Shown one piece after another: positions 8,237 through 25,329 of a DNA stretch of 59,385 nucleotides. Source of the DNA: Gallionellales bacterium RIFCSPLOWO2_02_FULL_57_47 (lineage in GTDB: Bacteria; Pseudomonadota; Gammaproteobacteria; Burkholderiales; Gallionellaceae); NCBI GenBank assembly GCA_001801175.1, contig MGWZ01000033.1:31429-90813 (forward strand), given 5' to 3'. How positions within the stretch are numbered: position 1 is the first letter of the stretch; every line of letters starts with the position of its first letter. Under the pieces are notes generated by a model. That model saw nothing but the letters and a program-made list of their open reading frames with translations. It was not told the origin of the DNA and searched no databases. The translations under genes were made by a program, and so were the position numbers.

Positions 8237-9814
8237 ATGAAGCCGTACCCTGCACCATCGTTTTTCAGACAGATGACCGTTGCATTCGTTTTCACATTTA
8301 CTGCCATAACACCGGCGTCTTTTGCAGCGTCCGATGATTTCGAGGCCTATCGGCTGCAACAGCAGCAAGGCGCGCAAAAGATCAAGGCAGAGTTTCAGGA
8401 GTACAAGGAAAATCAGGATCGCGAATTTTCCGGCTTTCTCAAGAGCCAGTGGCGCGAATTCGAAACTTTCCAGGGGAAGGTTCGCATCAAGGAGCCAAAG
8501 CCCAGACAGCTTCCGGTGGTCTTGCCCGCTGCACAGCCCGCCCCGGCGCAGCCTGTTCCGGCTCCGGAACCCATTGTTCCCAAGCCGGTACCCGATATCA
8601 AAGCCAAACCGTCACCCATAGCACCGGCGCCTGTCATCGCGCCTGTTGCAGTAGCGCCGGTCATCACACCGCCGCCACCGCCTCCCCAACCGAAACCGGT
8701 GCCGGTGGCTGCGGACAAGATTGAACTTTCTTTTTACGGCAATACGGTAAGTTTCCTCTTCGATCCACAGTGGAAGAAATACCGTTTACCCAACGGCGAC
8801 AAACCGGAGGCGATGAGCGCCTTCTGGACGATGATGAGCGGCAGCAAGTACGAACCTGCGCTCGAGTCGGTCAATGCGGCGCGGCGCGAACTCAAGCTGG
8901 ATGACTGGGGTTATGTGGCCCTGTGGCGCGATGCCGTGCAGGCGCTGCAGCCGGAGCGCAAGCCTGAACAAAACCTGTTGCTCTGGTATTTCCTCGTCAA
9001 GTCAGGCTACGACGTGCGTTTAGGCTACGCAGGACAGGATGTGCACCTGTTTGTTGCGGTCAAACAACAGGTGTTTTCGACCAAGTTCACCAGGGTTGGC
9101 CCACAGACTTATTATGCGGTGCTGGCCGCTGACCGCGGCGACAGCATCGGCTCCTTTTATACCTATGAAGCCAGTTATCCGGTCAAGCTCAAGCCGCTCG
9201 ACATAGCGTCTGCATCGACCAGCTTCACCAGGCCGGTGACAGCGCAGCGTGTACTGGCCTTCGAGTACAAGGGCGAGACGATCAGGTTAAACGTGCCTTA
9301 TGACCGGCGGCTGGTGCAATACATGGGCTCCTTCCCGCAATCCGAGTTCGCAATTTATTATGCGACAGACGGCAGCCAGCTGGTGCGCCAGTCCCTGCTC
9401 GCCGAGCTGAAAAAATACACCGCGATGATGAGCGAGGAAGAAGCCGTGAATTTTCTGCTCGCCTTTGTCCAGAAAGCCTTTGCCTACAAGACCGATGATG
9501 ACCAGTTCGGTTACGAAAAATATTTTTTCGTCGAAGAGTCGTTTTTCTTTCCCTATTCCGACTGCGAGGACCGCTCGGTGCTGTTCGCCTGGCTGGCGCA
9601 TGAGCTGGTCGGGGTGAAAATGATCGGCCTGCTCTACCCGGGGCACATGACGACTGCCGTGGCGCTCAGGCAAGTTAAGCCGGGTTTCTCCACGGTGGAT
9701 CATCAGGGCGCCCGTTTTGTCATTGCCGACCCGACGTATATCGGCGCATCGGTCGGCATGGCGATGCCTTTCTATGCGAAGTTAAAGCCCAATCGCGTGG
9801 TGGATATCCAGTAG
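8237..9814 (+). CDS. Exported transglutaminase-like protein
   Basis: A 525-residue protein with a signal peptide ending TPASFAA, a charged helical or coiled segment (about residues 35-85), a Pro/Ala-rich linker with a run of prolines (about 90-155), a beta-rich middle, and a C-terminal transglutaminase-like domain. The triad can be read as Cys in YSDCEDRSVLFAWL, His in LYPGHMTTAV and Asp in FVIADPTYIGA. The proline linker suggests a periplasmic domain reaching across the envelope. Substrate unknown. It follows the lipoprotein gene by 10 bp. Confidence 0.82.
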   Translation: MKPYPAPSFFRQMTVAFVFTFTAITPASFAASDDFEAYRLQQQQGAQKIKAEFQEYKENQDREFSGFLKSQWREFETFQGKVRIKEPKPRQLPVVLPAAQPAPAQPVPAPEPIVPKPVPDIKAKPSPIAPAPVIAPVAVAPVITPPPPPPQPKPVPVAADKIELSFYGNTVSFLFDPQWKKYRLPNGDKPEAMSAFWTMMSGSKYEPALESVNAARRELKLDDWGYVALWRDAVQALQPERKPEQNLLLWYFLVKSGYDVRLGYAGQDVHLFVAVKQQVFSTKFTRVGPQTYYAVLAADRGDSIGSFYTYEASYPVKLKPLDIASASTSFTRPVTAQRVLAFEYKGETIRLNVPYDRRLVQYMGSFPQSEFAIYYATDGSQLVRQSLLAELKKYTAMMSEEEAVNFLLAFVQKAFAYKTDDDQFGYEKYFFVEESFFFPYSDCEDRSVLFAWLAHELVGVKMIGLLYPGHMTTAVALRQVKPGFSTVDHQGARFVIADPTYIGASVGMAMPFYAKLKPNRVVDIQ

Positions 9815-9848
9815 AAATATCCGGGAATGGCTGTTTTCCAACAGGGTG

Positions 9849-12083
<2,235 letters not shown>

Positions 12084-12154
12084 AGGTAACGATTGTCGCA
12101 GAAATGCAAAAGCCACAGGAGATACCCGCGGCTTTTTTAACCTTTGAAGCATGT

Positions 12155-12211
12155 TGTAGGAACGGGCCATGCTCGCGACAAGAATATTCGCGGGCATGGC
12201 CCGCTCCTACA
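12155..12211. repeat. REP-like palindrome between hemE and priA
   Basis: TGTAGGAACGGGCCATGC and its inverted partner GCATGGCCCGCTCCTACA flank a short centre with further CGCGA/TCGCG pairing. It is of the TGTAGGAGCGGGC type well known as REP elements in pseudomonads. It fills the gap between the hemE stop and the priA start. Confidence 0.85.
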
Positions 12212-12229
12212 TCGGGTTAGGCAGACTTT

Positions 12230-13294
12230 TTAATGGTATTTGCGGCTCAGCTCATGCACCGCCGCAACCAGTGCCGCCACATGCTCCGGGTTGGTGTGCT
12301 GTGAAATGCCGTGGCCCAGGTTGAACACATGACCGCTGCCGTAGCCGTAGCTGCTGAGCACTTTTTCAACTTCGGCATGGATCGCCTCGGGTGAGGCGAA
12401 CAATACCGCCGGGTCGAGGTTGCCCTGCAGCGCGACCTTGTGGCCGACCTTCTGCCGCGCGATGCCGATGTCCATGGTCCAGTCCAGACCGATCGCATCG
12501 CAGCCGGTGTTGGCAATACTTTCGATCCACAGTCCGCCGCCCTTGGTGAACACGATGCTGGGGATGCGCACGCCGTCTTTTTCCTTGATCAGGCCATCCA
12601 CGATGCGATGCGTATAGGCCAGCGAGAATTCGTGGAATGCCGCATGCGACAATACCCCGCCCCAGGAATCGAAGATCATCACGGCCTGTGCGCCGGCTTC
12701 GATTTGCGCATTCAGGTAAGCGATTACCGCCTGGGTGGTCACCTCGAGAATGTGGTGCATCAGCTTCGGCTCGTTGTACATCAGGGTCTTCACCTTGGCG
12801 TAATCGTCGCTGCCGCCGCCCTCGACCATGTAGCAGGACAACGTGAACGGGCTGCCGGAGAAACCGATCAGCGGAATACGTCCATCCAGCGCCTTGCGAA
12901 TCTGCGTCACGGCATCGGTGACATAGCGCAAATCCTTGCCGATGTCCGGCACCCGCAGCGCCTTGATCGCCGCTTCGTCGCGCAACGGGCGCTCAAACTT
13001 CGGGCCTTCGCCATCGGAAAAATACAGTCCCAGGCCCATCGCATCCGGCACGGTAAGAATATCCGAGAACAGAATCGCCGCGTCCAGCGGGAAACGATCT
13101 ACCGGTTGCAGCGTCACTTCAGTGGCATAGTCCGGGCTCTTGCACAGCCCAAGGAAGCTGCCGGCGCGTTTGCGCGTCTCGCGATATTCCGGCAGGAAAC
13201 GACCGGCCTGGCGCATCATCCACATTGGCGTGTAATCGGTCGGCTGGCGCAGCAGCGCGCGCAGGAAAGTGTCGTTTTTCAGTTTGAAATTCAT
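12230..13294 (-). CDS. hemE: Uroporphyrinogen decarboxylase
   Basis: Decarboxylates the four acetate side chains of uroporphyrinogen III to give coproporphyrinogen III in haem synthesis. Length 354 aa is standard. The signature [16 protein letters not shown] lies near residue 25, the active-site Asp is in [13 protein letters not shown], and [19 protein letters not shown] is intact. It lies upstream of priA on the same strand, separated by a REP palindrome. Two other haem genes (hemB, hemL) lie near 36-39 kb, not in the same unit. Confidence 0.97.
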   Translation of the reverse strand: MNFKLKNDTFLRALLRQPTDYTPMWMMRQAGRFLPEYRETRKRAGSFLGLCKSPDYATEVTLQPVDRFPLDAAILFSDILTVPDAMGLGLYFSDGEGPKFERPLRDEAAIKALRVPDIGKDLRYVTDAVTQIRKALDGRIPLIGFSGSPFTLSCYMVEGGGSDDYAKVKTLMYNEPKLMHHILEVTTQAVIAYLNAQIEAGAQAVMIFDSWGGVLSHAAFHEFSLAYTHRIVDGLIKEKDGVRIPSIVFTKGGGLWIESIANTGCDAIGLDWTMDIGIARQKVGHKVALQGNLDPAVLFASPEAIHAEVEKVLSSYGYGSGHVFNLGHGISQHTNPEHVAALVAAVHELSRKYH

Positions 13295-13332
13295 ATTCTC
13301 TCTTCGTTAAATACTAAATCCATCCTCAACTA

Positions 13333-13407
13333 AACCCCTCCCGGCCTCTCCTTGTCAGGGGAGGTAATCACAGTTCCTCCCCTGACAAGGGGAGGTTAGG
13401 AGGGGTT
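13333..13407. repeat. Long inverted repeat between hemE and gltD
   Basis: Arms at 13333-13364 and 13376-13407 (AACCCCTCC...CTTGTCAGGGGAGG and its complement) are nearly perfect around an 11-base loop TAATCACAGTT. It is a dispersed CCCCTCC/CTCCCCTTGTCAGGGG palindrome. It lies downstream of gltD and could form a stable RNA hairpin, but no U-run follows. Confidence 0.9.
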
Positions 13408-13411
13408 GGGT

Positions 13412-14865
13412 TTAGCGAGGCAAAACGGAACTACCCGTCAGAAACTCGTCCACTGCACGCGCGCACTGGCGGCCTTCGCGGATCGCCCACACCACCAGCG
13501 ACTGGCCGCGGCGCATATCGCCGGCGGCGAACACCTTGTCCCTGCTGGTGCGGTAGTTCTCGGTGTCGGCCTTGACGTTGCCGCGCGCATCCTTTTCCAC
13601 GCCGAACGCATCCAGCACCTGCTGCAACGGGTTGGTGAAGCCCATCGCCAGGAACACCAAGTCAGCCTTCAGTTCGAATTCGCTGCCGGCGATCTCGCTC
13701 ATCCTGCCGTCCTTCCACTCGACGCGCACCGTACGGATCTTCTCGACCCTGCCGTTCCTGCCGACGAACTCCCTGGTGGCGATTGCCCAGTCGCGCGTGC
13801 AACCTTCCTCGTGCGAACTCGAAGTACGCAGCTTATTTGGCCAGTACGGCCACACCAGCGGCTTGTCCTCTTTTTCGGGAGGGCGCGGCATCACTTCGAT
13901 CTGCGTGACCGAAGCGGCACCGTGGCGGTTCGACGTGCCGACGCAATCGGAGCCAGTGTCGCCGCCGCCGATTACGACCACATGCTTGCCCTTGGCGTTG
14001 ATCGGATTCTTGCCGTCGCCGGCCACTTCCCTGTTCTGCGGGATCAGGAATTCCAGCGCGTAATGCACGCCGTCCAGTTTGCGTCCCGGCACCGGCAGAT
14101 CGCGCGGCTGCTCGGAACCGCCCGCCAGGATCACGGCATCGAATTTCTTCAGCAACTCATCCGGCACGACGGTTTTCTGCGCATCGTTCGCTACACCTTT
14201 GCCCGGCGCTTCCTTGCCGACGAACACGCCGGTGCGGAACTCCACCCCTTCTGCATGCAACTGCGCCATGCGCCAGTCGATCAGCTTCTTGTCGAGCTTG
14301 AAGTCGGGTATTCCGTAGCGCAGCAGACCGCCGATGCGGTCGTTCTTTTCGAACACGGTGACTGCATGGCCGACGCGCGCCAGCTGCTGCGCCGCCGCCA
14401 GGCCTGCCGGGCCGGAACCGACCACGGCGACCTTCTTGCCGGTTTTCTTCGCCGCGGGCTGCGGCGCCACCCAGCCGTTCTCGCCGCCCTTGTCGATGAG
14501 GAAATGCTCGATGGACTTGATACCCACCGCATCGCTGTTGATGTTCAGCGTGCAGGCCGCCTCGCACGGCGCGGGGCAGACGCGCCCGGTGAATTCCGGG
14601 AAGTTGTTGGTGGAGTGCAGCACCTCCAGCGCCTCGCGCCAGTTGCCGTGGTACACCAGGTCGTTCCAGTCCGGGATGATGTTGTTGACCGGACAGCCGT
14701 TGGTGCAGAACGGCACGCCGCAATCCATGCAGCGCGCGCCCTGTATCGTGGCCTGCGCGTCGCTCAGGTGCAATATAAACTCGCGGTAATTTTTCAGCCG
14801 CTCCACGACCGGCAGGCTGGCCTCGCTCTGCCGCTGGTACTCCAGGAATCCGGTTGGCTTACCCA

Positions 14866-14866
<1 letters not shown>
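13412..14866 (-). CDS. gltD: Glutamate synthase small subunit
   Basis: NADPH-oxidising subunit of GOGAT; passes electrons to GltB for making glutamate from glutamine and 2-oxoglutarate. It has 484 residues from the ATG at 14866. Four N-terminal cysteines (C46, C49, C54, C58 in [13 protein letters not shown]) bind the Fe-S cluster, [13 protein letters not shown] is the FAD fold, and [13 protein letters not shown] the NADPH fold. The ATG shares one base with the gltB stop (TAATG), so it is translationally coupled to gltB. Confidence 0.97.
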
Positions 14867-19503
<4,637 letters not shown>

Positions 19504-19735
19504 GGCATTCCTTAATCAAAACACTAAGCAAACGATTACGGCGGGGTCTGGCGCGGATCCCTTCGCACCAACGCCTCGCCAAAAGTTTTTCCCAGGATAA
19601 AACAACTTTCCGATGATCTATCTGGCTATCCAAACACCCTGCAAAGGCGGGCACAACTTGCGAACCAATACAACAGGAATACGCACGGAAGCCGCAACCA
19701 TGGAGGACGGCAATTACCACTGATCCCCGATCAAA

Positions 19736-19810
19736 TTAGATCAGGCCTAGCGCCACCATCGACTTCGCCACCCTCGTGAATCCGGCGATATTCGCGCCGA
19801 CATCCATTAC
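19736..19810 (-). pseudogene. gdhA: 3'-terminal relic of NADP-glutamate dehydrogenase (gdhA)
   Basis: Reading minus-strand codons up to the TAA at 19738-19736 gives VGANIAGFTRVAKSMVALGL-I, which closely matches the conserved C-terminus of GdhA (GANIAGFxKVADAMxAxGxI). Upstream of about 19810 I cannot recognise GDH sequence, and a stop appears in the same frame before the open stretch reaches 50 codons. No intact gdhA is in the window. The rest of the 19504-19949 gap shows no other gene. Confidence 0.72.
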
Positions 19811-19949
19811 GCCACCGAAACATGAAACCTGCCCCGAATTCAGCCAGGAAATGCCCCCTGCCCAAAGGTCTCAGGGAAAAATAAGGGGGGGCATTGTAGC
19901 TGCAATGCACGCTTGCTACAAGTAAGCTCCGCGCCAAACGGCGAGGGCG

Positions 19950-21086
19950 CTAGAAACTGGCAGGTATTTCTTCCACCGCAAAAATGCGGCGGTGTTCGCG
20001 GATGGCATAACGGTCGGTCATCCCGGCGATATAGTCGGAAACGGCACGGGCGCGGTCACGCTCGTCCGCAAGGTGCTGGGATTGCGGCGGCAGCAGGCGG
20101 CTGTCCGCCATGAAAACGCCGAACAAGTCGCTGATAATGCGCTGCGCCTTGGCGCTCATGCGCAGCACGCGGTAATGGCGGTACAAATGGATGCGCAGAA
20201 AATTTTTCAGCTCGCGCTGCTGTTCATCCATCCCGGGACTGTAGGCAATCATCGCCGGTGCGCTGCGCACCTCTTCTATCGTGGCTGGCGCCTGCGCTGC
20301 GATGTTGCGCTCGCTCTGCCGTATCAGATCGGTCGCCAGCGTGTTGATCATGCGCCGTACGGTTTCATGCACGACGCGCCGCTCGGGCAAATCGGGATAT
20401 GCACGGCGCACTTCCTGCAATTGTGCAGCCACCAGCGGCACGGTAGCGAGCTGATCGAGTGTGATCAGGCCTGAACGCAGGCCATCGTCCACATCGTGAT
20501 TGTTGTAGGCGATTTCATCGGCAAAGTTGGCAATCTGAGCTTCCAGCGAGGGGCGGCGATTTTTCAGGAAGCGCTCGCCCAGCTCGCCGAGTTGCGCGGC
20601 GTTTCCCGCAGAGCAATGCTTGAGGATGCCTTCGCGCGTTTCAAAACAAAGATTCAGCCCGTCAAATTCGGCGTAGCGCTCTTCCAGCAAATCCACCACG
20701 CGCAGCGATTGCAGGTTGTGCTCGAAGCCGCCGTAATCCTTCATGCAGGCATTCAGCGCCTCCTGCCCGGCATGACCGAACGGCGTATGCCCGAGGTCAT
20801 GCGCCAGCGAAATCGCTTCGGCGAGGTCTTCGTTCAAATGCAGGCGGCGCGCGATGGAACGGGCGATTTGCGCGACTTCGATGCTGTGGGTAAGGCGGGT
20901 GCGGAACAGGTCGCCTTCGTGATTCACGAATACCTGGGTCTTGTATTCGAGGCGGCGAAACGCGCCGGAATGGATGATGCGGTCGCGGTCGCGCTGGAAT
21001 TCGCTGCGGGTATTCGGCGCTGCTTCCGTAATTTTTCGCCCGCGCGAGTTGGCCTCGGTGACGGCGTATGGCGCGAGCTCAGTCAT
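19950..21086 (-). CDS. dgt: Deoxyguanosinetriphosphate triphosphohydrolase-like protein
   Basis: HD-domain dNTP triphosphohydrolase, 378 residues from ATG 21086. HD motif residues are visible: [18 protein letters not shown] (His), then [18 protein letters not shown] (His-Asp plus downstream His), and a later Asp in [18 protein letters not shown]. The family controls dNTP pools. The ATG lies inside the end of aroB (8-bp overlap), so it is coupled to the aroK-aroB unit; this order is common in Betaproteobacteria. Confidence 0.93.
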   Translation of the reverse strand: MTELAPYAVTEANSRGRKITEAAPNTRSEFQRDRDRIIHSGAFRRLEYKTQVFVNHEGDLFRTRLTHSIEVAQIARSIARRLHLNEDLAEAISLAHDLGHTPFGHAGQEALNACMKDYGGFEHNLQSLRVVDLLEERYAEFDGLNLCFETREGILKHCSAGNAAQLGELGERFLKNRRPSLEAQIANFADEIAYNNHDVDDGLRSGLITLDQLATVPLVAAQLQEVRRAYPDLPERRVVHETVRRMINTLATDLIRQSERNIAAQAPATIEEVRSAPAMIAYSPGMDEQQRELKNFLRIHLYRHYRVLRMSAKAQRIISDLFGVFMADSRLLPPQSQHLADERDRARAVSDYIAGMTDRYAIREHRRIFAVEEIPASF

Positions 21087-22167
21087 ATTTAACGCAAGCC
21101 TGCAGTGTCTGCCGCAGCAATTCTTCAGGTACATCACTGCTCAGCACGGCATGGCCGATAGCCTTGAGCAGCACGAAACGCATCTTGCCGCCCTCCACTT
21201 TCTTGTCCAGTCCCATCAGTTCGAGATATTTTTCCACACCCAGAGCAGGGGCGACGGTGGGCAGCCCGGCGCGTTCGAACAGGCTGCGAACACGCGCCGC
21301 CTCCTGTGCGCCGATCCAGCCCAGGCGCTGCGACAAGTCCGCCGCCATGATGGTGCCCGCTGCCACGCCCTCGCCGTGCAGCCAGTTGCCATAGCCCATG
21401 CCAGACTCGATGGCATGCCCGAAGGTGTGCCCCAGATTCAGCAAGGCGCGCTCGCCGCTTTCGCGTTCATCCGCCGCGACGACTTCGGCCTTGTTCCGGC
21501 AACTGCGCGCAATCGCATATTGCAGCGCAGCGGTATCGCGCGCCAGCAGCCTGTCGATGTTCTGCTCCAGCCATTCGAGAAACGGCAGGTCGCGGATCAG
21601 GCCATACTTGATGACCTCGGCGATGCCCGCCGCTAGCTCGTTGTCCGGCAGGGTATTCAGCGTGTCGGTATCGGCCAGCACCAGTTGCGGCTGGTAAAAC
21701 GCACCGATCATGTTCTTGCCGAGCGGATGATTGATGCCGGTCTTGCCGCCCACCGAAGAATCCACCTGAGCGAGCAGCGTGGTGGGTATCTGAATGAACG
21801 GCACGCCGCGCAGATAGGTCGCGGCCGCATAGCCGGTCATGTCGCCGATCACGCCGCCGCCGAGCGCAATCAGCGGCGTGGTCCGTTCGCAGCGGTTGGC
21901 CAGCAGCGCGTCGTAAATCAAATTCAGCGTAGCGGAGTTTTTATATTCCTCTCCATCCGGCAGAATAATTGGCACGCTGTTGACGCCGATAGCCTGCAAG
22001 GTTTGCCGGAGTTTTTCCAGGTAGAGCGGCGCGACTGTCGTGTTGGTTACGACGGCTGCACGTTTGCGCGGCATGGCGCCCTGCAATAATTCCGCATGGC
22101 CGAGCAATCCGCTGCCGATGTGTATCGGATAACTGCGCTTGCCTAATCCTACTGTCAGTGTTTGCAT
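21079..22167 (-). CDS. aroB: 3-dehydroquinate synthase
   Basis: NAD- and metal-dependent cyclisation of DAHP to 3-dehydroquinate in the shikimate pathway. 362 residues from ATG 22167, chosen because AGGA sits at proper spacing; an ATG three bases upstream is also possible. [19 protein letters not shown] (NAD binding), [21 protein letters not shown] and the metal-ligand stretch [11 protein letters not shown] are intact. A REP pair separates it from aroK. Confidence 0.97.
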   Translation of the reverse strand: MQTLTVGLGKRSYPIHIGSGLLGHAELLQGAMPRKRAAVVTNTTVAPLYLEKLRQTLQAIGVNSVPIILPDGEEYKNSATLNLIYDALLANRCERTTPLIALGGGVIGDMTGYAAATYLRGVPFIQIPTTLLAQVDSSVGGKTGINHPLGKNMIGAFYQPQLVLADTDTLNTLPDNELAAGIAEVIKYGLIRDLPFLEWLEQNIDRLLARDTAALQYAIARSCRNKAEVVAADERESGERALLNLGHTFGHAIESGMGYGNWLHGEGVAAGTIMAADLSQRLGWIGAQEAARVRSLFERAGLPTVAPALGVEKYLELMGLDKKVEGGKMRFVLLKAIGHAVLSSDVPEELLRQTLQACVKYD

Positions 22168-22184
22168 CATCTTCCTAAACAAGG

Positions 22185-22271
22185 GTAGGGCGGGTCACAC
22201 CCGCCATTCCCACATCATTCATCAAAATCAGTCGCGCAGTCTCGTGTAACGGCGGGTGTAACCCGCCCTAC
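22185..22271. repeat. REP pair (GTAGGGCGGGT...ACCCGCCCTAC)
   Basis: Two facing copies of GTAGGGCGGGTnnnACCCGCC separated by about 45 bp. Each begins with the GTAG tetranucleotide followed by a palindrome, as in REP elements moved by RAYT transposases; the pair resembles a BIME. Further copies are a single unit at 40976-40996 and a pair at 50049-50144. Confidence 0.88.
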
Positions 22272-22273
22272 GG

Positions 22274-22852
22274 TTATTTTTTTCCGAACGCATCTATTTC
22301 AGCCACCAGATGCAGCATCAACGAGTGGACGCTTTGCTTGCCGCTCTGCATGACGATATCCGCAACCTGCTGGTACAAGGGATCGCGCTGCTGGTACAAC
22401 TCTGTCAATTTCGCGTAAGGATCAGCGGTTTGCAGCAGCGGGCGGTTACGGTCACGCCGGGTGCGTTGCCATAAATCATGCACGCTCGCCTTAAGATAAA
22501 TAACGATTCCATTCTGCTGCAGCAGCTCGCGGCTCTGTTCCCCCAGCACCGCACCGCCGCCGGTTGCCAGAACCATGTGGTCGCGCCCGACCAGATCGCG
22601 AATGGCGGCTGCTTCGCGCTGGCGAAATCCCGCTTCGCCCTCGATATCGAATATGTGCGGGATCGTCACCCCGGTGCGCTTCTGAATTTCCTCGTCGCTG
22701 TCCACAAAGACTTTGCCCAGATGTCTGGCCAGTGCCCGCCCCATCGTGGTTTTGCCGGATCCCATCATGCCTACCAGAATCAGGTTGCCGGACTGGAGCT
22801 TACGGCGGCCATCCGGGCGGCTGTTGTCTTGAGCGCTTTGCATGTGGCGCAT
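22274..22852 (-). CDS. aroK: Shikimate kinase
   Basis: Phosphorylates shikimate with ATP. P-loop GMMGSGKTTMGR, the DSDEEIQKRTG shikimate-binding segment, FRQREAAAI and GGGAVL are all present. About 192 residues from the ATG at 22852; ATGs at 22870 and 22843 are alternatives. It has a slightly long N-terminus before the P-loop. It leads aroK-aroB-dgt and follows the pil operon and Ig-lipoprotein on the same strand. Confidence 0.95.
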   Translation of the reverse strand: MRHMQSAQDNSRPDGRRKLQSGNLILVGMMGSGKTTMGRALARHLGKVFVDSDEEIQKRTGVTIPHIFDIEGEAGFRQREAAAIRDLVGRDHMVLATGGGAVLGEQSRELLQQNGIVIYLKASVHDLWQRTRRDRNRPLLQTADPYAKLTELYQQRDPLYQQVADIVMQSGKQSVHSLMLHLVAEIDAFGKK

Positions 22853-22898
22853 TGTAAACGATAAAAACAATATGCCAATCGAGCTGGCGGCATACCCG

Positions 22899-22925
22899 AA
22901 AAAATCAGCCGCCCGAAGGCGGCTG
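22899..22925 (-). terminator. Rho-independent terminator of the Ig-like lipoprotein gene
   Basis: On the minus strand CAGCCGCC-TTCG-GGCGGCTG forms a strong stem with a UUCG-type tetraloop (22906-22925), followed by TGATTTTTTC. It begins 30 bp past the stop of the 22955-25288 gene and ends that transcript before aroK. Confidence 0.9.
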
Positions 22926-22954
22926 ACTGGTGTGGTGCTTGCGCGGCTTTGCCG

Positions 22955-25288
22955 TCAATATATTGCCGTATGCCCTACCGTACAGTTGTTGTCAAAACTG
23001 TCTGGTTCCGACATGGGAAGAATCAAGGTCGTTTTTGCCGAGCTTTCGGTACCCATGACCATCACTCGCGCAGTCACCTCATCCTTAATGAACCATGCGG
23101 CAGACTTCGGATACTGAAGATAAAAAGTAGCCGCGCCGTTTGCGTCCGTCGTCACCGTCATCGGAACGGTTCCCCCTGCGGCCTGCTCTGGAGAAATCCT
23201 ATTGTTACCGGGTATCGCCAGGGCGGCTCTAGCTGAGGCACTTATCGCAGTATCTTCTCCAGGATCGAGAATCCCGTTGAGATTCACATCTTCGGTGTTT
23301 GCATCGAGTACCCCGTTGCCATTGGTGTCTTCGTTGGTGACAACGTCGATAATCCCGTTGCCATTAAGATCTTCGCCAAGATCGAGAAATCCGTTGCCAT
23401 TGGAATCTTCGGTGGTGAAATCGAGAACCCCGTTGAGATTCGCATCTTCGTTGGGGGCCCAGGTATCGATAACCCCGTTGCCTACAGTATCTTCACCGGC
23501 ATCTAATAACCCGTTACGGTTGCTGTCCTCGTTGGCGGTAAATGACGAGTAGACATATGCTGGCGGCGTAGCCCAACCTGGCCAAGGGAGTGGGCCAGTC
23601 GTGTATGGCCCCTCACAACCCCAATCCCAGCCAATAGTGCTAGAACTCTGTGATTGTTCGGCAAAAATTTCCCCGTTTCTATATTCGACGGGAAAAACAG
23701 TCAGGGTCACGGTGGCACCCGCCACCGCACTGCCGTTGGAATTCACAACCAGAACGCTGCCCGGCAGCTTGTACTGGGTTGTGTTGGCGGTGTCCGTAAT
23801 TGTCGAGCCGAAACCAACCGTAACACTGACGGCAGAGGAAGAGACCATCAGCGGAGTCGAGTCGCACCTGGTATTGGTTTCAGCAACGAGAGGATCTGGT
23901 ACGAAGGTGCAAGCCTGACCCACCACACGAGCCTGGGCATGGATCGCAGCCAGCGTAGGCGCACTCCCCGCAGAGAAAGTGGTGGTTGCTATTCCGCGGC
24001 TGTCGGTAATGGCCACGGCAGGTGAAACGCTTTCGCCGCTGCCCGTGGTTCCGAGCAAGCCGAACATTACCGCCGCACCCCCGACCGCATTATTGCCGAC
24101 ATCACGGACGATAGCTTCAAGCGTCAATGTGCTGATATTGCCGCCGGAGCTGGGAACGACGGTCGACGCAGAAGCTGACAGCAAGAGCTTGGCCGCAGCC
24201 GTAGCAGGAGCGCTGATGACAAAGGTGCGCGTCAGGGTACCCAGGGTCGCGCCGCTCGCATCCAGTGCGTCCACCTGCACCGTCACCGAACCGGAGTTGC
24301 CCGGCGCCGTATAGGTCGCTGCTGCCGCGCCTGATGTTGGCGTTTGAAAGATCGAGGTGAGCGGGCCCGTTGCCGGAGAAGTTCCCGTCCAGGTTCCAGA
24401 TGTCGCGCTGATCCGAACATTGGCAACCGTGCCACCGGCGATCGTCGCGGGAACCGTGGCTGCAAGTAACTGCGTTGCCCCGGACGTCAAAGCGAACGGA
24501 TCGCTGGCCGGTATCGTGATTGCAAACGCGAGCCCGGTTGCCGCCGTCACGAAGATGTCCTTGGTTGCCGTCGCCGTCACCGCTCCAGCCGGATCCAGCC
24601 ACTCTGCGGTCAGCACCACGGTCCCTGATGCGGTCGGAGTGAATGTAAGTGTTGGCGTAACACCCGTGGCATCGGTGATCAGCGTCGCAGCGGAAAGCGT
24701 TGCCGCCCCGGTGCTGGTCGCTCCGATCGAGAAACGGATGGTCTGGTTAGACAGGCCAAGTGCGGCGGCATTCGTTGCGGTCGCAGTTGCGGCAAGCGTG
24801 CCGGTGCCAACCTGGATCGTGTTGCTGGGTGTCACGGCCAACGCCACTGTCGAGCCTTTGATCAGCACCGGGACGCTCGCCGATGCCACTCCCGCCACTG
24901 TTGCGGTGACGGTGGCCGTGCGATTGCTGAAATCGGCGAGGCCGCTTTTCAGCGTCACAGTCGCCTGGCCGGATGCATCGGTCGTTGCCGTGCTGGCGTT
25001 CAGGTTGCCGCTGTTGGTCGCGAAGGAAACGATTACCCCCGGCATGACGGCGTTGGACGTATCCACCAGGGTCGCCGTCAGAGTCGCCGCAGTCGAGTTG
25101 TCAGTCGGGATCCAGTTCGCGGATGTGCCCAAGGCAATGTCGGCTGGCACTGTAGCGATGGGGGTGTTCGTTGTTGCGACTGCGCTACTGGTGTTATCGC
25201 TGCAACCCGAAAGCGCGGCAATCGCTGCCGCCAACAGGAACGATGCCGGAAATCGGGTCAATGTTGTTTTAAAAAAATGGTCTCGCAC
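22955..25288 (-). CDS. Large Ig-like (Big_1/invasin-type) lipoprotein with Asp/Asn-rich repeats
   Basis: 777-residue surface or periplasmic protein. The N-terminus has a signal with lipobox ALSGC (Cys29). Residues about 45-560 are a string of beta-sandwich repeats rich in Thr/Ala/Val with phrases such as TDASGQATVTLKSG and TLTATLVDTSNAVMPGV, typical of bacterial Ig-like group 1 domains. About residues 585-680 hold a set of EDxNxNGxLDxGED repeats resembling EF-hand or dockerin-like calcium loops. The last Ig-type strand set (VTTDANGAATFYLQYP) follows, so the repeats appear to interrupt a domain. It follows pilQ on the same strand after a 540-bp repeat-filled gap and has its own terminator. Adhesion or pilus-related display is possible but unproven. 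Confidence 0.82.
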   Translation of the reverse strand: MRDHFFKTTLTRFPASFLLAAAIAALSGCSDNTSSAVATTNTPIATVPADIALGTSANWIPTDNSTAATLTATLVDTSNAVMPGVIVSFATNSGNLNASTATTDASGQATVTLKSGLADFSNRTATVTATVAGVASASVPVLIKGSTVALAVTPSNTIQVGTGTLAATATATNAAALGLSNQTIRFSIGATSTGAATLSAATLITDATGVTPTLTFTPTASGTVVLTAEWLDPAGAVTATATKDIFVTAATGLAFAITIPASDPFALTSGATQLLAATVPATIAGGTVANVRISATSGTWTGTSPATGPLTSIFQTPTSGAAAATYTAPGNSGSVTVQVDALDASGATLGTLTRTFVISAPATAAAKLLLSASASTVVPSSGGNISTLTLEAIVRDVGNNAVGGAAVMFGLLGTTGSGESVSPAVAITDSRGIATTTFSAGSAPTLAAIHAQARVVGQACTFVPDPLVAETNTRCDSTPLMVSSSAVSVTVGFGSTITDTANTTQYKLPGSVLVVNSNGSAVAGATVTLTVFPVEYRNGEIFAEQSQSSSTIGWDWGCEGPYTTGPLPWPGWATPPAYVYSSFTANEDSNRNGLLDAGEDTVGNGVIDTWAPNEDANLNGVLDFTTEDSNGNGFLDLGEDLNGNGIIDVVTNEDTNGNGVLDANTEDVNLNGILDPGEDTAISASARAALAIPGNNRISPEQAAGGTVPMTVTTDANGAATFYLQYPKSAAWFIKDEVTARVMVMGTESSAKTTLILPMSEPDSFDNNCTVGHTAIY

Positions 25289-25329
25289 TTGTTTCTCCCG
25301 TTCACGCTCTCGGCGTCATAGTTAAATTA

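Noticed and set aside
12100-12140. Terminator between hemE and priA
   Set aside because: AAAAGCC/GGCTTTT has only a short stem with a large loop and a weak U-run, too weak to list.
23250-23530. CRISPR-like or tandem repeat array within the Ig lipoprotein gene
   Set aside because: The spaced near-repeats encode EDxNxNG protein units in frame; spacing is irregular and there are no conserved direct repeats.
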